64,000 nt of DNA from assembly GCF_009755665.1 (NCBI RefSeq), contig NZ_CP046622.1, forward strand, positions 4,402,001 to 4,466,000, read 5' to 3'. This DNA comes from Variovorax paradoxus. Its GTDB lineage: Bacteria > Pseudomonadota > Gammaproteobacteria > Burkholderiales > Burkholderiaceae_C. Under the pieces are notes generated by a model. It worked only from the letters and a program-made list of their open reading frames with translations, made no database searches and had not been told where the DNA came from. The position numbers were made by a program, and so were the translations under genes. Shown here one piece after another: positions 9,117 to 18,479 of the stretch. Numbering within the stretch: the first letter of the stretch is position 1; each line of letters begins with the position of its first letter.

Positions 9117-10340
9117 TTACGTCAGGTGGTTCTTCAGCGGAATCGCCGCATCCGCCACCGTCGCCGCATCCGGACTGCGCCCTGCTTCGAGCAGCTTGCG
9201 GCTCATCATGTGATCGACCGGCGCATTCACTGATTCGACGCACACCAGCTGTCCATCCACATAGTGGAACAGAGAGAACGCATCGGGCTTGGGTCCGGCG
9301 CGCCGCACGCTGGCCAGCCCCGGGGTGCCCTCGGCCGGCATCAGCCCGACCATCTGCAGCCGCAGCCCGCCCTGATCCGACCAGAACCACGGCACCGCGT
9401 CGTGCGGCCGCGCGGCGCCGGTCAACGTGGCCACTGCCGTGCGTGCCTGGTCGTTCGCGTTCTGCACCGACTCCAGCCGCAGCGCGCGGCCTGCGCGCCG
9501 ATCGGGAAAGCGCGTGCAATCGCCTACTGCGAGCACGTCGGCCGCGCTGGTCTGCATATGGCTGTCGACCACGATGCCGTCCGCGCATTCGATGCCCGCG
9601 GCCTGCGCCAACGCGGTTTCAGGCACCGCGCCAATGCCGAGCAGCAGCAGGTCCACCGGCTGCTTCGCACCGTTGACCTGGATGGACAGCAGCCGGTCGC
9701 CTTCGACCTCGAACGCACCGGTACGCGCACCAAGCACGATGTCGATGCCCGCCGCGCGATGCGTTGCGAGCACATGAGCCGACAGCTCGGGCGACACAGC
9801 GCGGCCCAAGAGGCGCGGCGCGCTTTCGATCACCTGCACACGCTTGCCGAGCGCATTGGCGGTGGCCGCCACTTCGAGCCCGATGAACCCGCCGCCCAGC
9901 ACCGTGACCTGCTGCGCATCGGCCAGCCGTTCGCGCAGGCGATGCGCCTCTTCGGCCGCGCGCAGGGTTGCGACGTTTTCAAGGCCCGGCTTCAGGTCGG
10001 GCATCTGGCGCGCACGGGTGCCGGTGGCCAGCACCAGCCGCTCCCACGGCAGAACGGCACCCGAGTGCAGCGTCACGGTGTGCGCCTCGCGGTCGATGGC
10101 CACGGCCGCATCGCCCAGGTGCAGCGTGATGCCGGCTTCGCGGTACCAGTCGGCGGCCTTGTGCGGTTGCCTGGTCTCCTCGGCGCTCTTGAGAAAAGCC
10201 TTGGAAAGCGGCGGCCTGTGGTACGGCTCGCAGGCCTCCTCGCAAACCAGGTGCACGCGCGCGCCCTGCCCGGCTTCCGCCAAGCCCGCGCAAAGCTGGG
10301 CCGCGGCATGGCCGCCGCCGATGATGACGATGGAATTCAT
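9117..10340 (-). CDS. FAD-dependent NAD(P)H:ferredoxin-type reductase
   Basis: The 407-residue flavoprotein has two dinucleotide-binding motifs: the FAD site IIGGGHAAAQLCAGL at the N terminus and the NADH site VLGGGFIGLEVAATA near residue 147. The FAD-contact motif VLAVGDCTRF and a C-terminal reductase domain follow. The layout is that of putidaredoxin/rhodocoxin/ferredoxin reductases. It lies 33 bp downstream of a truncated haemoglobin on the same strand, so it could reduce that globin or an unlinked ferredoxin. No ferredoxin or P450 gene is adjacent. Confidence 0.88.
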   Translation of the reverse strand: MNSIVIIGGGHAAAQLCAGLAEAGQGARVHLVCEEACEPYHRPPLSKAFLKSAEETRQPHKAADWYREAGITLHLGDAAVAIDREAHTVTLHSGAVLPWERLVLATGTRARQMPDLKPGLENVATLRAAEEAHRLRERLADAQQVTVLGGGFIGLEVAATANALGKRVQVIESAPRLLGRAVSPELSAHVLATHRAAGIDIVLGARTGAFEVEGDRLLSIQVNGAKQPVDLLLLGIGAVPETALAQAAGIECADGIVVDSHMQTSAADVLAVGDCTRFPDRRAGRALRLESVQNANDQARTAVATLTGAARPHDAVPWFWSDQGGLRLQMVGLMPAEGTPGLASVRRAGPKPDAFSLFHYVDGQLVCVESVNAPVDHMMSRKLLEAGRSPDAATVADAAIPLKNHLT

Positions 10341-10373
10341 TGAAGAGAGTCTCTTTCGGAGTCGTTGTGTGTC

Positions 10374-10796
10374 TTATTGCTCGCCGCGGTTTCGCATCCA
10401 GTCCGCCGTCTGGAAGAACGAATCGCGCAGCCTGGCGCGCAACCCCTCCGGCACGCCGGTTTCACCCATCGCCTGGTCCATGCAGGCCAGCCACTGGTCG
10501 CGCTCCTTGATGCCGATGCTGTGCCCGCCGATGCTCTGCGGCAGGTGCCGCGCGCGCAGCATCGGATGGCCGAAGCGGTCGGTGTAGTGCTGCGGGCCGC
10601 CGAGCCAACCGCACAGGAACCAGAAGAGTCGCTGGCGCGCGTTGTCCAGGCTGGTGCCGTGCACCGCACGCAGCTGCGCATAGGCGGGTTCGAGCTCCAT
10701 CAGGTCGTAGAAGCGGTCGACCAGCGCCTGTACCTTGGGTTCGCCGCCGATCCATTCGAAGGGGGTGTCGACGGGGGGCTTTTCGTGAATCTGCAT
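10374..10796 (-). CDS. Group II truncated haemoglobin
   Basis: A 140-residue globin of the 2/2 HbO/YjbI type. The haem-facing residues fit the family: FYD with the B10 tyrosine, the proximal histidine in RARHLPQS and the G8 tryptophan in RDQWLACM. Such proteins bind oxygen or nitric oxide and often serve in NO or peroxide detoxification. The start at MQIHEKPPVDTPFEWIGGE is chosen because family members begin here; an in-frame ATG 93 bases upstream would add an unlikely extension. It probably forms an operon with the flavoprotein reductase downstream. Confidence 0.9.
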   Translation of the reverse strand: MQIHEKPPVDTPFEWIGGEPKVQALVDRFYDLMELEPAYAQLRAVHGTSLDNARQRLFWFLCGWLGGPQHYTDRFGHPMLRARHLPQSIGGHSIGIKERDQWLACMDQAMGETGVPEGLRARLRDSFFQTADWMRNRGEQ

Positions 10797-10966
10797 GGCG
10801 GGAGTATCCCTCCAGCCGCGGTCCGAGGCCGCACGCGGCTTGAATTCCGGCGAATCCAGTACCGTCATCAGGACCATTCGGGCACCCATATGTATATGTC
10901 GATTGAGGATTTAATAATCCACGGTTTTATTGATATGGTCCCGTCCTGTTTTCCAAGGAGAAGAAC

Positions 10967-11794
10967 ATGCGCTTGAACCTCATTGCCGCGGCCCTCGCCG
11001 CTTCCGCCCTCTTCGCGGGCATTGCCGCCCATGCAGACCAGCTTGCCGACATCAAGAAAAAAGGCGAGCTCGTGGTGGGCGTGCTCGGCACCGACGAGCC
11101 CGCGACATTCATCGACCCGAAGACGCGGCAGATCGTCGGCTACGAAGTCGACCTGGTGAACGCGATTGCCAAGAAGATCGGCGTGAAGCCGGTGCTCAAG
11201 CAGATTGCCGTGGCCGCGCGCATTCCCGAGCTCCAGCAGGGCCATGTCGACCTGGTGGCTGCGGGCCTCACGCACAACAAGGAGCGCGAGGCGCAAATCG
11301 ACTTTTCGCTGACCACCTTCGTCACCGGCCAGAAGGCCATCGTGAAGAAGGACAGCGGCATTACCGACGTGCCGCAGCTCGCCGGCAAGAAGGTGCTGAC
11401 CATCCGCGGCGGCACGCAGGAGCCGAACATCCGCAAGGCCGTGCCCACCGCCGAAGTGGTGACCTTCGACACGAGCCAGCAGGCCTTCCAGGCACTGCAG
11501 CAGGGCAAGGGCGTGGGCTATGTGGACGACGAGGCCGCGCTGCTGCGCAGCTACGCCAAGCTTGGCCCGCAGAAGGCCAAGTACGTGGTGCTCAAGCAGA
11601 ACCTGAGCACCGAGGCGCTGGCCATCGGCATCAAGAAGGGTGAGAGCGGCCTGAAGGCCGTGGTGGACGATACGCTGCGCGAGCTCGAGAAGTCGGGCGA
11701 AGCGCAGAAGATCTTCGTCAAGTGGTACGGGCCGAACACGGCGTCGGGCTTCCAGACGCGCGACTTCAAGTTCGAGAGCGACAAGATCGACTGA
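10967..11794 (+). CDS. Polar amino acid ABC transporter, periplasmic binding protein
   Basis: The 275-residue protein starts with a signal peptide (cleavage after AAHA, about residue 23) and continues DQLADIKKKGELVVGVLGTD, the typical opening of family 3 solute-binding proteins. The middle contains the GYEVDLVNAIAKKIG motif. These proteins capture glutamate, aspartate, glutamine, cystine or similar substrates for the membrane permease; the exact ligand cannot be read from sequence. AAGGAG lies before the ATG. Two permeases, an ATPase and an oxygenase follow on the same strand, after a palindromic repeat. Confidence 0.93.
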   Translation: MRLNLIAAALAASALFAGIAAHADQLADIKKKGELVVGVLGTDEPATFIDPKTRQIVGYEVDLVNAIAKKIGVKPVLKQIAVAARIPELQQGHVDLVAAGLTHNKEREAQIDFSLTTFVTGQKAIVKKDSGITDVPQLAGKKVLTIRGGTQEPNIRKAVPTAEVVTFDTSQQAFQALQQGKGVGYVDDEAALLRSYAKLGPQKAKYVVLKQNLSTEALAIGIKKGESGLKAVVDDTLRELEKSGEAQKIFVKWYGPNTASGFQTRDFKFESDKID

Positions 11795-11801
11795 TCCCGC
11801 G

Positions 11802-11918
11802 TTTCTCCTTCCCCCTTTGGGGGAAGGCAGGGATGGGGGCTTGCGGCTTTCGAACGGCCAGCGGCGCGTTGAGTGCCGTGCCCCCACCCCGACCCTCCCC
11901 CAGCGGGGGAGGGAGAAA
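11802..11918. repeat. Imperfect long palindrome (GGGGGAGGG-type extragenic repeat)
   Basis: The left arm starts TTTCTCCTTCCCCC and the right arm ends GGGGGAGGGAGAAA; inside them GGATGGGGGC faces GCCCCCACCCC-like sequence. The whole 117-bp block folds on itself with few mismatches. It lies between the binding protein and the first permease of the transporter and resembles the common CCCTCCCC...GGGGAGGG extragenic palindromes of Proteobacteria. It could act as an mRNA stability hairpin that keeps binding-protein transcripts in excess. Confidence 0.75.
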
Positions 11919-11950
11919 ATCCCATTGCGGCGGTGATACTGTCGCCCCTC

Positions 11951-12646
11951 ATGCCCCTGTTCGACTATTCGCTGCTGCTCACCGGCCAGTACCACGACAT
12001 GCTGGTCGCGGGCCTGCTGCTCTCGCTGCAGCTGCTGGCCGCTTCGCTTGTTTTGGCCCTGCCCATCGCGCTGGTGGTGGCGCTGCTGCGCCTTTCTCCG
12101 CTTGCCCCGCTGCGCTGGCTGGGCTTTGCGTATGTGGAGTCGATCCGCAACATTCCGCTGCTCGCGCACATGCTGTTCTGGTATTTCGGCGCGCCCGAGC
12201 TACTGCCTGAGGGCATCAAGCAGTGGCTGTATGAAGGCCACATCGAGGCGTACAGCGCCATCATCGCGCTGGCGCTCTACACCGCCGCCTTCATGGCGGA
12301 AGACATCCGCAGCGGCATCCGCGCGATTCCCGCGGTGCAGTTCGAGGCCGGCCGTGCGCTGGGCTTCGGCTTCATGGGCACCATGCGCCGGGTGGTGCTG
12401 CCGCAGGCGCTTCGGGTGACGGTGCCGCCGCTCATCTCGCAGACGCTGAGCCTGTGGAAGAACACCTCCATTGCCACGGTGATCGGCGTGGCCGAGCTGA
12501 TGTACCAGGCCGGTCAGGTCGAGAGCGCGACATTCCGCAGCTTCGAGTCGTTCGCGTTCGCGAGCGCGGCGTACCTGACGGTATCGCTCGCGATCACGGG
12601 GCTGGCCACGTGGTACCACCATCGGTTTCCGGTGCGAACCATCTGA
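11951..12646 (+). CDS. Polar amino acid ABC transporter permease 1
   Basis: The 231-residue HisM/GltJ-type membrane protein has five or so hydrophobic segments and the conserved cytoplasmic EAA loop ([24 protein letters not shown]) that docks on the ATPase. The ATG at 11951 is chosen because the upstream ORF extension runs into the repeat. The motif [17 protein letters not shown] is typical of glutamate/aspartate permeases. It pairs with the second permease 11 bp downstream to form the channel. Confidence 0.92.
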   Translation: MPLFDYSLLLTGQYHDMLVAGLLLSLQLLAASLVLALPIALVVALLRLSPLAPLRWLGFAYVESIRNIPLLAHMLFWYFGAPELLPEGIKQWLYEGHIEAYSAIIALALYTAAFMAEDIRSGIRAIPAVQFEAGRALGFGFMGTMRRVVLPQALRVTVPPLISQTLSLWKNTSIATVIGVAELMYQAGQVESATFRSFESFAFASAAYLTVSLAITGLATWYHHRFPVRTI

Positions 12647-12657
12647 GGCCCCACCAG

Positions 12658-13380
12658 ATGCTCGAAATCATCAACGACTACTGGGTGTACTTCCTCATCG
12701 GGCAGTACCCGAACGGGCCACTGGGCGGGCTGGTGCTCACGCTGCTGCTGGCCTCCTGCGGGCTGGTGCTCGCGCTGCCGCTGGGCATTGTGCTCGGCCT
12801 GGCACGCGTGAGCCCGTGGCGCTGGCTGCGCTGGCCGGTAACCGGCTTCGTCTTCGTGGTGCGCGGCTTGCCGTTGCTGATGGTGATCTTCTGGGCCTAC
12901 TTCTTCCTGCCCAGCGTCACGGGCGTGAAGACCGACCAGTTCACCACCATGCTGATTGCGCTCGTGATCTTCGATGCGGCCTACCTCGCCGAAATCGTGC
13001 GCGCCGGCATCCAGGGCCTGCCGCGTGGGCAGATGGAAACCGCGCGCGCGCTGGGCCTGGGCTACGGCCGCGCGATGCGGCTGGTGGTGCTGCCGCAGGC
13101 CCTGCGCAGCATGCTGCCTTCGCTGGTGAACCAGTTCGTCTCGACCATCAAGGAAACTTCGCTCGGCTACATCATCGGCCTGGCCGAGGTGTCGTTCATC
13201 GCGACGCAGATCAACACGCAGGTATTCACCAAGCCGGCCCAGATCTACCTGATCCTGGGCGGGACCTATTTCATTCTCTGTTTCGGGCTGTCGCGCTTCG
13301 CCTACTGGCTGGAGCGCCGCCTCGCGCGGCGCGGCATGTCGGTGGCCGACCCCGCCACGGCCCCCAAGGTGTCCGCATGA
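12658..13380 (+). CDS. Polar amino acid ABC transporter permease 2
   Basis: The 240-residue GltK-type permease shows the [15 protein letters not shown] segment and the EAA loop ([25 protein letters not shown]), followed by [17 protein letters not shown]. It forms a heterodimer with the preceding permease. Its stop overlaps the start of the ATPase gene (ATGA), so the two are translationally coupled. Confidence 0.93.
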   Translation: MLEIINDYWVYFLIGQYPNGPLGGLVLTLLLASCGLVLALPLGIVLGLARVSPWRWLRWPVTGFVFVVRGLPLLMVIFWAYFFLPSVTGVKTDQFTTMLIALVIFDAAYLAEIVRAGIQGLPRGQMETARALGLGYGRAMRLVVLPQALRSMLPSLVNQFVSTIKETSLGYIIGLAEVSFIATQINTQVFTKPAQIYLILGGTYFILCFGLSRFAYWLERRLARRGMSVADPATAPKVSA

Positions 13381-14120
13381 TCGAACTTCAGAACGTCAAC
13401 AAGTGGTACGGCAGCTACCACGCCCTGGTCGACATCAGCGAGACCATCCACAAGGGTGAAGTGGTCGTGGTGTGCGGGCCTTCGGGCTCGGGCAAGTCGA
13501 CGCTGATCCGCACCTTCAACCGGCTGGAGCCGATCCAGTCGGGCCGCATCCTCATCGAGGGCAAGGACATCCATGCGCCGGGCACCGACGTGAACGCGTT
13601 CCGCTCGCGCATCGGCTTCGTGTTCCAGCAGTTCAACCTGTTTCCGCATCTCACCGTGCTGCAGAACTGCACGATGGCGCCCATGCAGCTGCGCGGCCTT
13701 ACGCGCAAGGAAGCCGACGAGCGCGCGATGGCGCTGCTGCAGCGCGTGGGCCTGGCGCACAAGGCGAATGCGTGGCCCAGCGAACTTTCGGGCGGCCAGC
13801 AGCAGCGCGTGGCCATTGCGCGCGCGCTCGCCATGCAGCCGCCGCTGATGCTGTTCGACGAGCCCACCAGCGCACTCGACCCCGAGATGGTGGGCGAAGT
13901 GCTGCTGGTGATGCGCGACCTCACGCGCGACGGCATGACCATGGTCTGCGTCACGCACGAGATGGGCTTTGCCCGCGAGGTGGCCGACCGCGTGCTGTTC
14001 ATGGACGAAGGCAAGGTGCTAGAGCGCGCAACGCCCGACGACTTTTTCAACCGGCCGCAGCACCCGCGCGCGCAGCAGTTTCTTTCGGACATCCGGTCGC
14101 CGTTCTCGCGCGGCGCATGA
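13377..14120 (+). CDS. Polar amino acid ABC transporter ATP-binding protein
   Basis: The 247-residue GlnQ/GltL-type ATPase has Walker [10 protein letters not shown] (residues 34-42), the Q-loop FVFQQFNLF, the signature motif LSGGQQQR, Walker [13 protein letters not shown] and the H-loop VTHEMGFA. It powers the importer encoded by the three preceding genes. The start overlaps the preceding stop, and the next gene, an oxygenase, begins one base after this stop. Confidence 0.95.
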   Translation: MIELQNVNKWYGSYHALVDISETIHKGEVVVVCGPSGSGKSTLIRTFNRLEPIQSGRILIEGKDIHAPGTDVNAFRSRIGFVFQQFNLFPHLTVLQNCTMAPMQLRGLTRKEADERAMALLQRVGLAHKANAWPSELSGGQQQRVAIARALAMQPPLMLFDEPTSALDPEMVGEVLLVMRDLTRDGMTMVCVTHEMGFAREVADRVLFMDEGKVLERATPDDFFNRPQHPRAQQFLSDIRSPFSRGA

Positions 14121-14121
14121 C

Positions 14122-15141
14122 ATGCTCTCCACACTCATGACAGACACGCAGACTCTTCCGCTGATCGATGTCGCGCCGCTCGTGGCCGGTGCGCCTGAAC
14201 GCGACCGTGTGGCCGCGCAGATCGGCGCCGCCTGCCGCGCGCACGGCTTCTTCTATGTCACCGGCCATGGCGTCGACTCCGCGCTGGTGCAGCGGCTCGA
14301 AGTGCTGAGCCACCGCTTCTTCGAGCTGCCTGAAGAAACGAAGATGCAATGGCGCATGGCACTGGGCGGGCGCGCGTGGCGCGGCTACTTTCCGCTGGGC
14401 GGCGAGCTGACCTCCGGGCGACCCGATTGGAAGGAAGGCCTGTACCTGGGCACCGAACTGCCGGCCACGCATCCGCTGGTGCAGGCCAGAACGCCGGTGC
14501 ACGGGCCGAACCTGTTCCCCGACGTGCCGGAATTTCGCGAAACCATCCTCGGCTACATGGCGGCCGTCACTCGGCTCGGCCATCGCCTGATGGAAGGCAT
14601 TGCGCTGAGCCTCGGCCTGCCCGCAACGTATTTCGCCGAGCGCTACACCGCCGATCCGTTGATCCTGTTCCGCCTGTTCAACTACCCCTCGCAGCCCGTG
14701 CCCGAAGGCCTGGACGTGCAATGGGGCGTGGGCGAGCACACCGACTACGGCCTGCTCACCATCCTGCACCAGGACAACGTGGGCGGCCTTGCCGTGCACA
14801 CGCCGGGCGGCTGGATCGACGCACCGCCAATTGCCGGATCGTTCGTCTGCAACATCGGCGACATGCTCGACCGCATGACGGGCGGGCTCTACAAGTCGAC
14901 TCCGCACCGCGTGAAGCGCAACACCTCGAGGCGCGACCGGCTTTCGTTTCCGCTGTTCTTCGATCCGAACTTCGAGGCCCGCGTTCAGCGCATCGAAGGG
15001 CTGCAAGGTGCAGAGGCGCGCGACGACAGCGCCGAGCGCTGGGACCGCGCCAATGTGCACGCCTTCAGCGGCCGCTACGGCGACTACCTGCTCGCCAAGG
15101 TGTCGAAGGTGTTCCCGCAGTTGCGCGACGAAGTGCTCTGA
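14122..15141 (+). CDS. 2-oxoglutarate/Fe(II) oxygenase, isopenicillin N synthase-like
   Basis: The 339-residue protein has the DIOX_N region ([17 protein letters not shown]) and a catalytic double-stranded beta helix with iron ligands in GEHTDYG (His and Asp) and STPHRV (His), plus the 2-oxoglutarate arginine motif RLSFP. It should oxidise a small substrate using O2 and 2-oxoglutarate. It directly follows the amino acid importer ATPase, so its substrate may be the imported compound or a derivative; that is inference. The ATG at 14122 is used, but the ATG at 14137 ([12 protein letters not shown]) is equally plausible. Confidence 0.87.
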   Translation: MLSTLMTDTQTLPLIDVAPLVAGAPERDRVAAQIGAACRAHGFFYVTGHGVDSALVQRLEVLSHRFFELPEETKMQWRMALGGRAWRGYFPLGGELTSGRPDWKEGLYLGTELPATHPLVQARTPVHGPNLFPDVPEFRETILGYMAAVTRLGHRLMEGIALSLGLPATYFAERYTADPLILFRLFNYPSQPVPEGLDVQWGVGEHTDYGLLTILHQDNVGGLAVHTPGGWIDAPPIAGSFVCNIGDMLDRMTGGLYKSTPHRVKRNTSRRDRLSFPLFFDPNFEARVQRIEGLQGAEARDDSAERWDRANVHAFSGRYGDYLLAKVSKVFPQLRDEVL

Positions 15142-15150
15142 CCCTGCAGG

Positions 15151-15840
15151 TCAGGCGCGCTCCTGCGCTGGCGTGGGAAACCACAGCGGCACGTGCGCCA
15201 TGGCATCGTGCAGCGAATCGAGCACATGAAACGCCTGCCCGATGATCGGCTCCGGCGGGTGCTTGAGGTCCGGCACGATGACGACGCGCAGCCCCGCCGC
15301 CAAAGCCGCCTTGGCGCCGTTCTCGCTGTCTTCGAAGGCCACGCAATCCGCCGGTTCCACGCCGAGGCGCTCTGCCGCAAGCAGGTACAGCGCCGGGTCG
15401 GGCTTGGCGCGGGCCACTTCGTCGCCGCCCGCGAAAGCCTCGAAATGGTGCAGCACATCGAGGCTGCCGAGACAGGCCTGGATCTGCCCGCTGCTCGACG
15501 ACGAAGCAACCGCGCAGCGTGTGCCGCGTCCGCGCAAGGCGGTGAGCAACTCGGCCGCGCCGGGCTTGATGGGAAAGAGCGGCCGGAGGTCGCCGTCGGC
15601 GCGCTGCAGCTGCAGCGCGGCGGTCACTTGCGTCGCCGCGTGCTGGTAGGCGGCCGCGCCGCCGAGCAGCGCAGCAAGGATCTGCTTCGACTCAGCCATG
15701 GCCAGCCCCACGCATTGCAGGTACTGGGCGTGCGAAAGCTCGATGTCGAGCGTGCGGGCGGCTTCGATCCAGGCAGCCATGATGGGCCGCTCCGAATCGA
15801 TGAGCAGCCCGTCCATGTCGAAAATTGCGGCGGCGAACAT
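15151..15840 (-). CDS. HAD-superfamily phosphatase/phosphomutase-like protein
   Basis: The 229-residue protein has the HAD nucleophile motif FDMDGLLIDSE at residues 7-17, motif II in CAVASSSSS, and motif III/IV around KPDPALYLLAAERLGV and AFEDSENGAKAA. The helical cap between motifs I and II makes it a CbbY/YniC-type sugar phosphatase or beta-phosphoglucomutase relative. The substrate is unknown. It converges with the oxygenase gene, and a strong hairpin terminator lies upstream, between it and the transporter gene. Confidence 0.88.
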   Translation of the reverse strand: MFAAAIFDMDGLLIDSERPIMAAWIEAARTLDIELSHAQYLQCVGLAMAESKQILAALLGGAAAYQHAATQVTAALQLQRADGDLRPLFPIKPGAAELLTALRGRGTRCAVASSSSSGQIQACLGSLDVLHHFEAFAGGDEVARAKPDPALYLLAAERLGVEPADCVAFEDSENGAKAALAAGLRVVIVPDLKHPPEPIIGQAFHVLDSLHDAMAHVPLWFPTPAQERA

Positions 15841-15882
15841 GAGGCGAATCCTAAGCCAGCCGGCGCCGCGGCGCCCGAAAAG

Positions 15883-15907
15883 AAAAAGGGGCCGGCGGCC
15901 CCTTTTT
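15883..15907 (-). terminator. Intrinsic terminator of the MFS gene
   Basis: A perfect 11-bp inverted repeat (AAAAAGGGGCC, loop GGC, GGCCCCTTTTT) lies 25 bases past the transporter stop. T-runs occur on both sides, so it can work in either direction. Confidence 0.9.
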
Positions 15908-15931
15908 CAGAACACCCTCGTTTGACGGAGA

Positions 15932-17272
15932 TCAGTCCCGCACCAGCGCCCGGTTCAGGCCCAGTGCCGCCAGCGTGCCGACCGCGCCCGAGAGCAGGTA
16001 GACGCTGACATACGCCAGCCCGAAATTCGCCGACAGCCCGAGCGCCACCAGCGGCGCAAAGGCCGCACCGATGAGCCAGGCCAGGTCGGCCGTGAGGGCC
16101 GCGCCGGTGTAGCGGTACTTGGGTTCGAAGTTCGAGGTCACAGCGCCGGCGGCCTGGCCGTACGACAGGCCCAGCAGCACGAAGCCCAGCAGAATGAAGA
16201 TGTCCTGCCCGATGCGGCCGCCGTCGAGCAACGTGGGCGCAAAGCCGCTGAACACCGCGATCATCGCGGCCAGCCCACCCAGGGTGAAGCGCCGCCCCAC
16301 GCGGTCGGCAATCAGGCCCGAAGCCACGATGCCGCCGGCACCCAGCACCGCGCCGATCATCTGCACCACCAAGAACTCGGTGATCGACTGGTCCGAATAC
16401 AGCGTGATCCACGACAGCGGGAACACCGTGATCAGGTGGAACAGCGCATAGCTCGCCAGCGCCGCGAAGGCACCGATCAGCAGGTTGGCACCTTGCGAGC
16501 GAGTCAGCTCCAGAACGCTGGTGGGCTGCAGTTCGCGCTCCTCGAGCAGGCGCGAATACTCATCAGTAGCCACCAGCCGCAGCCGCGCGAACAGTGCCAC
16601 CACGTTGATCGCGAACGCAACGTAGAAGGTGTAGCGCCAGCCCCAGTCGAGAAAGTCCTTGAGCGCCAGGCTGCCGTAGAGATACGCAAAAAGTGCGCTG
16701 GCCACGAAGAAGCCGAGCGGTGCGCCCAGCTGGCCAAGCATGGCGTACCAGCCGCGTCGGTTCTGCGGTGCATTGAGCGCCAGCAGCGACGGCAGCCCGT
16801 CCCACGAGCCGCCGAGCGCCAGGCCCTGGGCAAAGCGGAACACCGACAGCAGCACGATGGATGTGAACCCGATGCTCGCGTACCCCGGCAGGAAGGCGAT
16901 GCCCGCGGTGGAGGTTCCCAGCAGGAACAGCGCAATGGTCAGCTTGGCCTCTCGCCCGAACCGCCTCTGGATGCTCATCGAAATGACGGTTCCGAACGGC
17001 CGTGCAATGAAGGCGAACGAAAAAACCACGAAGGCGTAGAGGGTTCCTTCGAGCCGCGCCTCGAACGGAAAGAACACCGCCGGAAACACCAGCACCGAGG
17101 CAATGCCGTAAACGAAGAAATCGAAGTATTCCGATGCCCGCCCGATGATCACGCCGACGGCGATTTCGCCCGGCGCGATGTGGGAATGCTCGTCGCCCTG
17201 CCGGGCGCCGTTGTCGGACGTGTTCGGCACCGGCGGTGCGCCTTGCGGAAGGATGCTGGACGTCGTCGTCAT
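15932..17272 (-). CDS. MFS transporter, metabolite:H+ symporter (MHS) type
   Basis: The 446-residue protein has twelve predicted membrane segments and the MHS-family opening (GRASEYFDFFVYGIASVLVFPAVF). The loop-2/3 motif with a conserved arginine pair (IARPFGTVISMSIQRRFGR) and the DRVGRR loop-8/9 motif are present. Relatives carry organic acids, shikimate, proline/betaine or aromatic compounds; the substrate here is unknown. The ATG at 17272 is preferred over an in-frame TTG further upstream that falls inside a palindrome. Confidence 0.9.
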   Translation of the reverse strand: MTTTSSILPQGAPPVPNTSDNGARQGDEHSHIAPGEIAVGVIIGRASEYFDFFVYGIASVLVFPAVFFPFEARLEGTLYAFVVFSFAFIARPFGTVISMSIQRRFGREAKLTIALFLLGTSTAGIAFLPGYASIGFTSIVLLSVFRFAQGLALGGSWDGLPSLLALNAPQNRRGWYAMLGQLGAPLGFFVASALFAYLYGSLALKDFLDWGWRYTFYVAFAINVVALFARLRLVATDEYSRLLEERELQPTSVLELTRSQGANLLIGAFAALASYALFHLITVFPLSWITLYSDQSITEFLVVQMIGAVLGAGGIVASGLIADRVGRRFTLGGLAAMIAVFSGFAPTLLDGGRIGQDIFILLGFVLLGLSYGQAAGAVTSNFEPKYRYTGAALTADLAWLIGAAFAPLVALGLSANFGLAYVSVYLLSGAVGTLAALGLNRALVRD

Positions 17273-17290
17273 TGCGTTTTGTAATTCGGG

Positions 17291-17307
17291 TGTCACGTGC
17301 AGTGACA
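17291..17307. promoter_or_regulatory. Candidate operator upstream of the MFS gene
   Basis: TGTCAC and GTGACA form a perfect inverted repeat with a five-base spacer, 19 bases upstream of the transporter ATG. The position suits a repressor site, but no cognate regulator is adjacent and it could be chance. Confidence 0.35.
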
Positions 17308-17450
17308 AAGGTAGACCATGAACAGGGAGGCTCCAAGCGTCTCACCGAACGGGGATTCCCGCCATAGGACAAAACGTCCAATAGCGGGGCGCAACCTTTG
17401 GTCGTAGATTGTGGGGTCTTTGCGCAGCCCCTGCACTTCTTTCTTTCGGC

Positions 17451-18479
17451 ATGCCCACCCTCAAATCTCTTCGGCGATGGTCCTTGTTGCTTCCCCTTGC
17501 CTTGCTGGCAGGCTGCAACACGGTGCTCATGAATCCTCCCGGCGACATCGCCAATCAGCAGGGGCGGCTCATCGTCGTCTCGACCGTGCTGATGCTGATC
17601 ATCATCGTTCCGGTGATCGCGCTGACGCTCTTCTTCGCCTGGCGCTATCGCCAGTCGAACAAGGAGGCCGACTACAGCCCCGACTGGGACCACTCCACCC
17701 AGCTCGAACTCGCGATCTGGGGCGCGCCGCTCCTGATCATCATCGCGCTGGGTGCCATCACCTGGATCAGCACGCACACGCTCGACCCGTACCGTCCACT
17801 GAGCCGGCTCGACGCCGAGCGCCCGATTCCCGCCGAAGCCAAGCCGCTGGTGGTCGAAGTGGTGGCGCTCGACTGGAAGTGGCTCTTCATCTACCCCGAG
17901 CAGGGTTTTGCCACGGTGAACGAAATGGCCGCGCCGGTCGACCGGCCGATCACTTTCAAGATCACCGCCTCCTCGGTGATGAACTCCTTCTTCATTCCCG
18001 CGCTCGCCGGCCAGATCTACGCCATGCCGGGCATGGAGACCAAGCTGCACGCCGTCATCAACAAGCCCGGCGAGTTCGAGGGCTTCTCGGCCAACTACAG
18101 CGGCGCCGGCTTCTCGGGCATGCGCTTCAAGTTCCACGGCCTGAGCAACACCGACTTCGACCAGTGGGTGCGGAAGGTCAAGGCGGGCAAGGACGGCGAA
18201 CTCACGCGCGAGCAGTACAAGAAGCTCGAAGTGCCGAGCGAGCGGGAGCCGGTGCGGCACTACGCCACCGTGGCCCCTGACCTGTACGACGCCATCCTCA
18301 ATCTCTGCGTGGACCGCAACAAGATGTGCATGAAGGAAATGATGGCCATCGACGCGAGTGGCGGGCTGGGCAAGCCCGGCGCGTTCAACATTGCCACCAT
18401 GCAGGCCTGGCAGGCTGACACCCTCATCAATTCGCCAAGGCGCAAGTACGTCACGGCGATGTGCACCACCGAAGAATGA
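17451..18479 (+). CDS. cyoA: Cytochrome quinol oxidase subunit II
   Basis: The 342-residue lipoprotein subunit of the haem-copper quinol oxidase has a lipobox (LLAGC, Cys near residue 21), two membrane helices (about 35-60 and 80-105) and a periplasmic cupredoxin domain. The copper-A ligands of cytochrome oxidases are absent, as expected for a quinol oxidase. The motif [18 protein letters not shown] is characteristic. The ATG at 17451 is chosen because it gives the signal sequence directly. Its stop overlaps the cyoB start, and it heads a seven-gene run. Confidence 0.96.
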   Translation: MPTLKSLRRWSLLLPLALLAGCNTVLMNPPGDIANQQGRLIVVSTVLMLIIIVPVIALTLFFAWRYRQSNKEADYSPDWDHSTQLELAIWGAPLLIIIALGAITWISTHTLDPYRPLSRLDAERPIPAEAKPLVVEVVALDWKWLFIYPEQGFATVNEMAAPVDRPITFKITASSVMNSFFIPALAGQIYAMPGMETKLHAVINKPGEFEGFSANYSGAGFSGMRFKFHGLSNTDFDQWVRKVKAGKDGELTREQYKKLEVPSEREPVRHYATVAPDLYDAILNLCVDRNKMCMKEMMAIDASGGLGKPGAFNIATMQAWQADTLINSPRRKYVTAMCTTEE

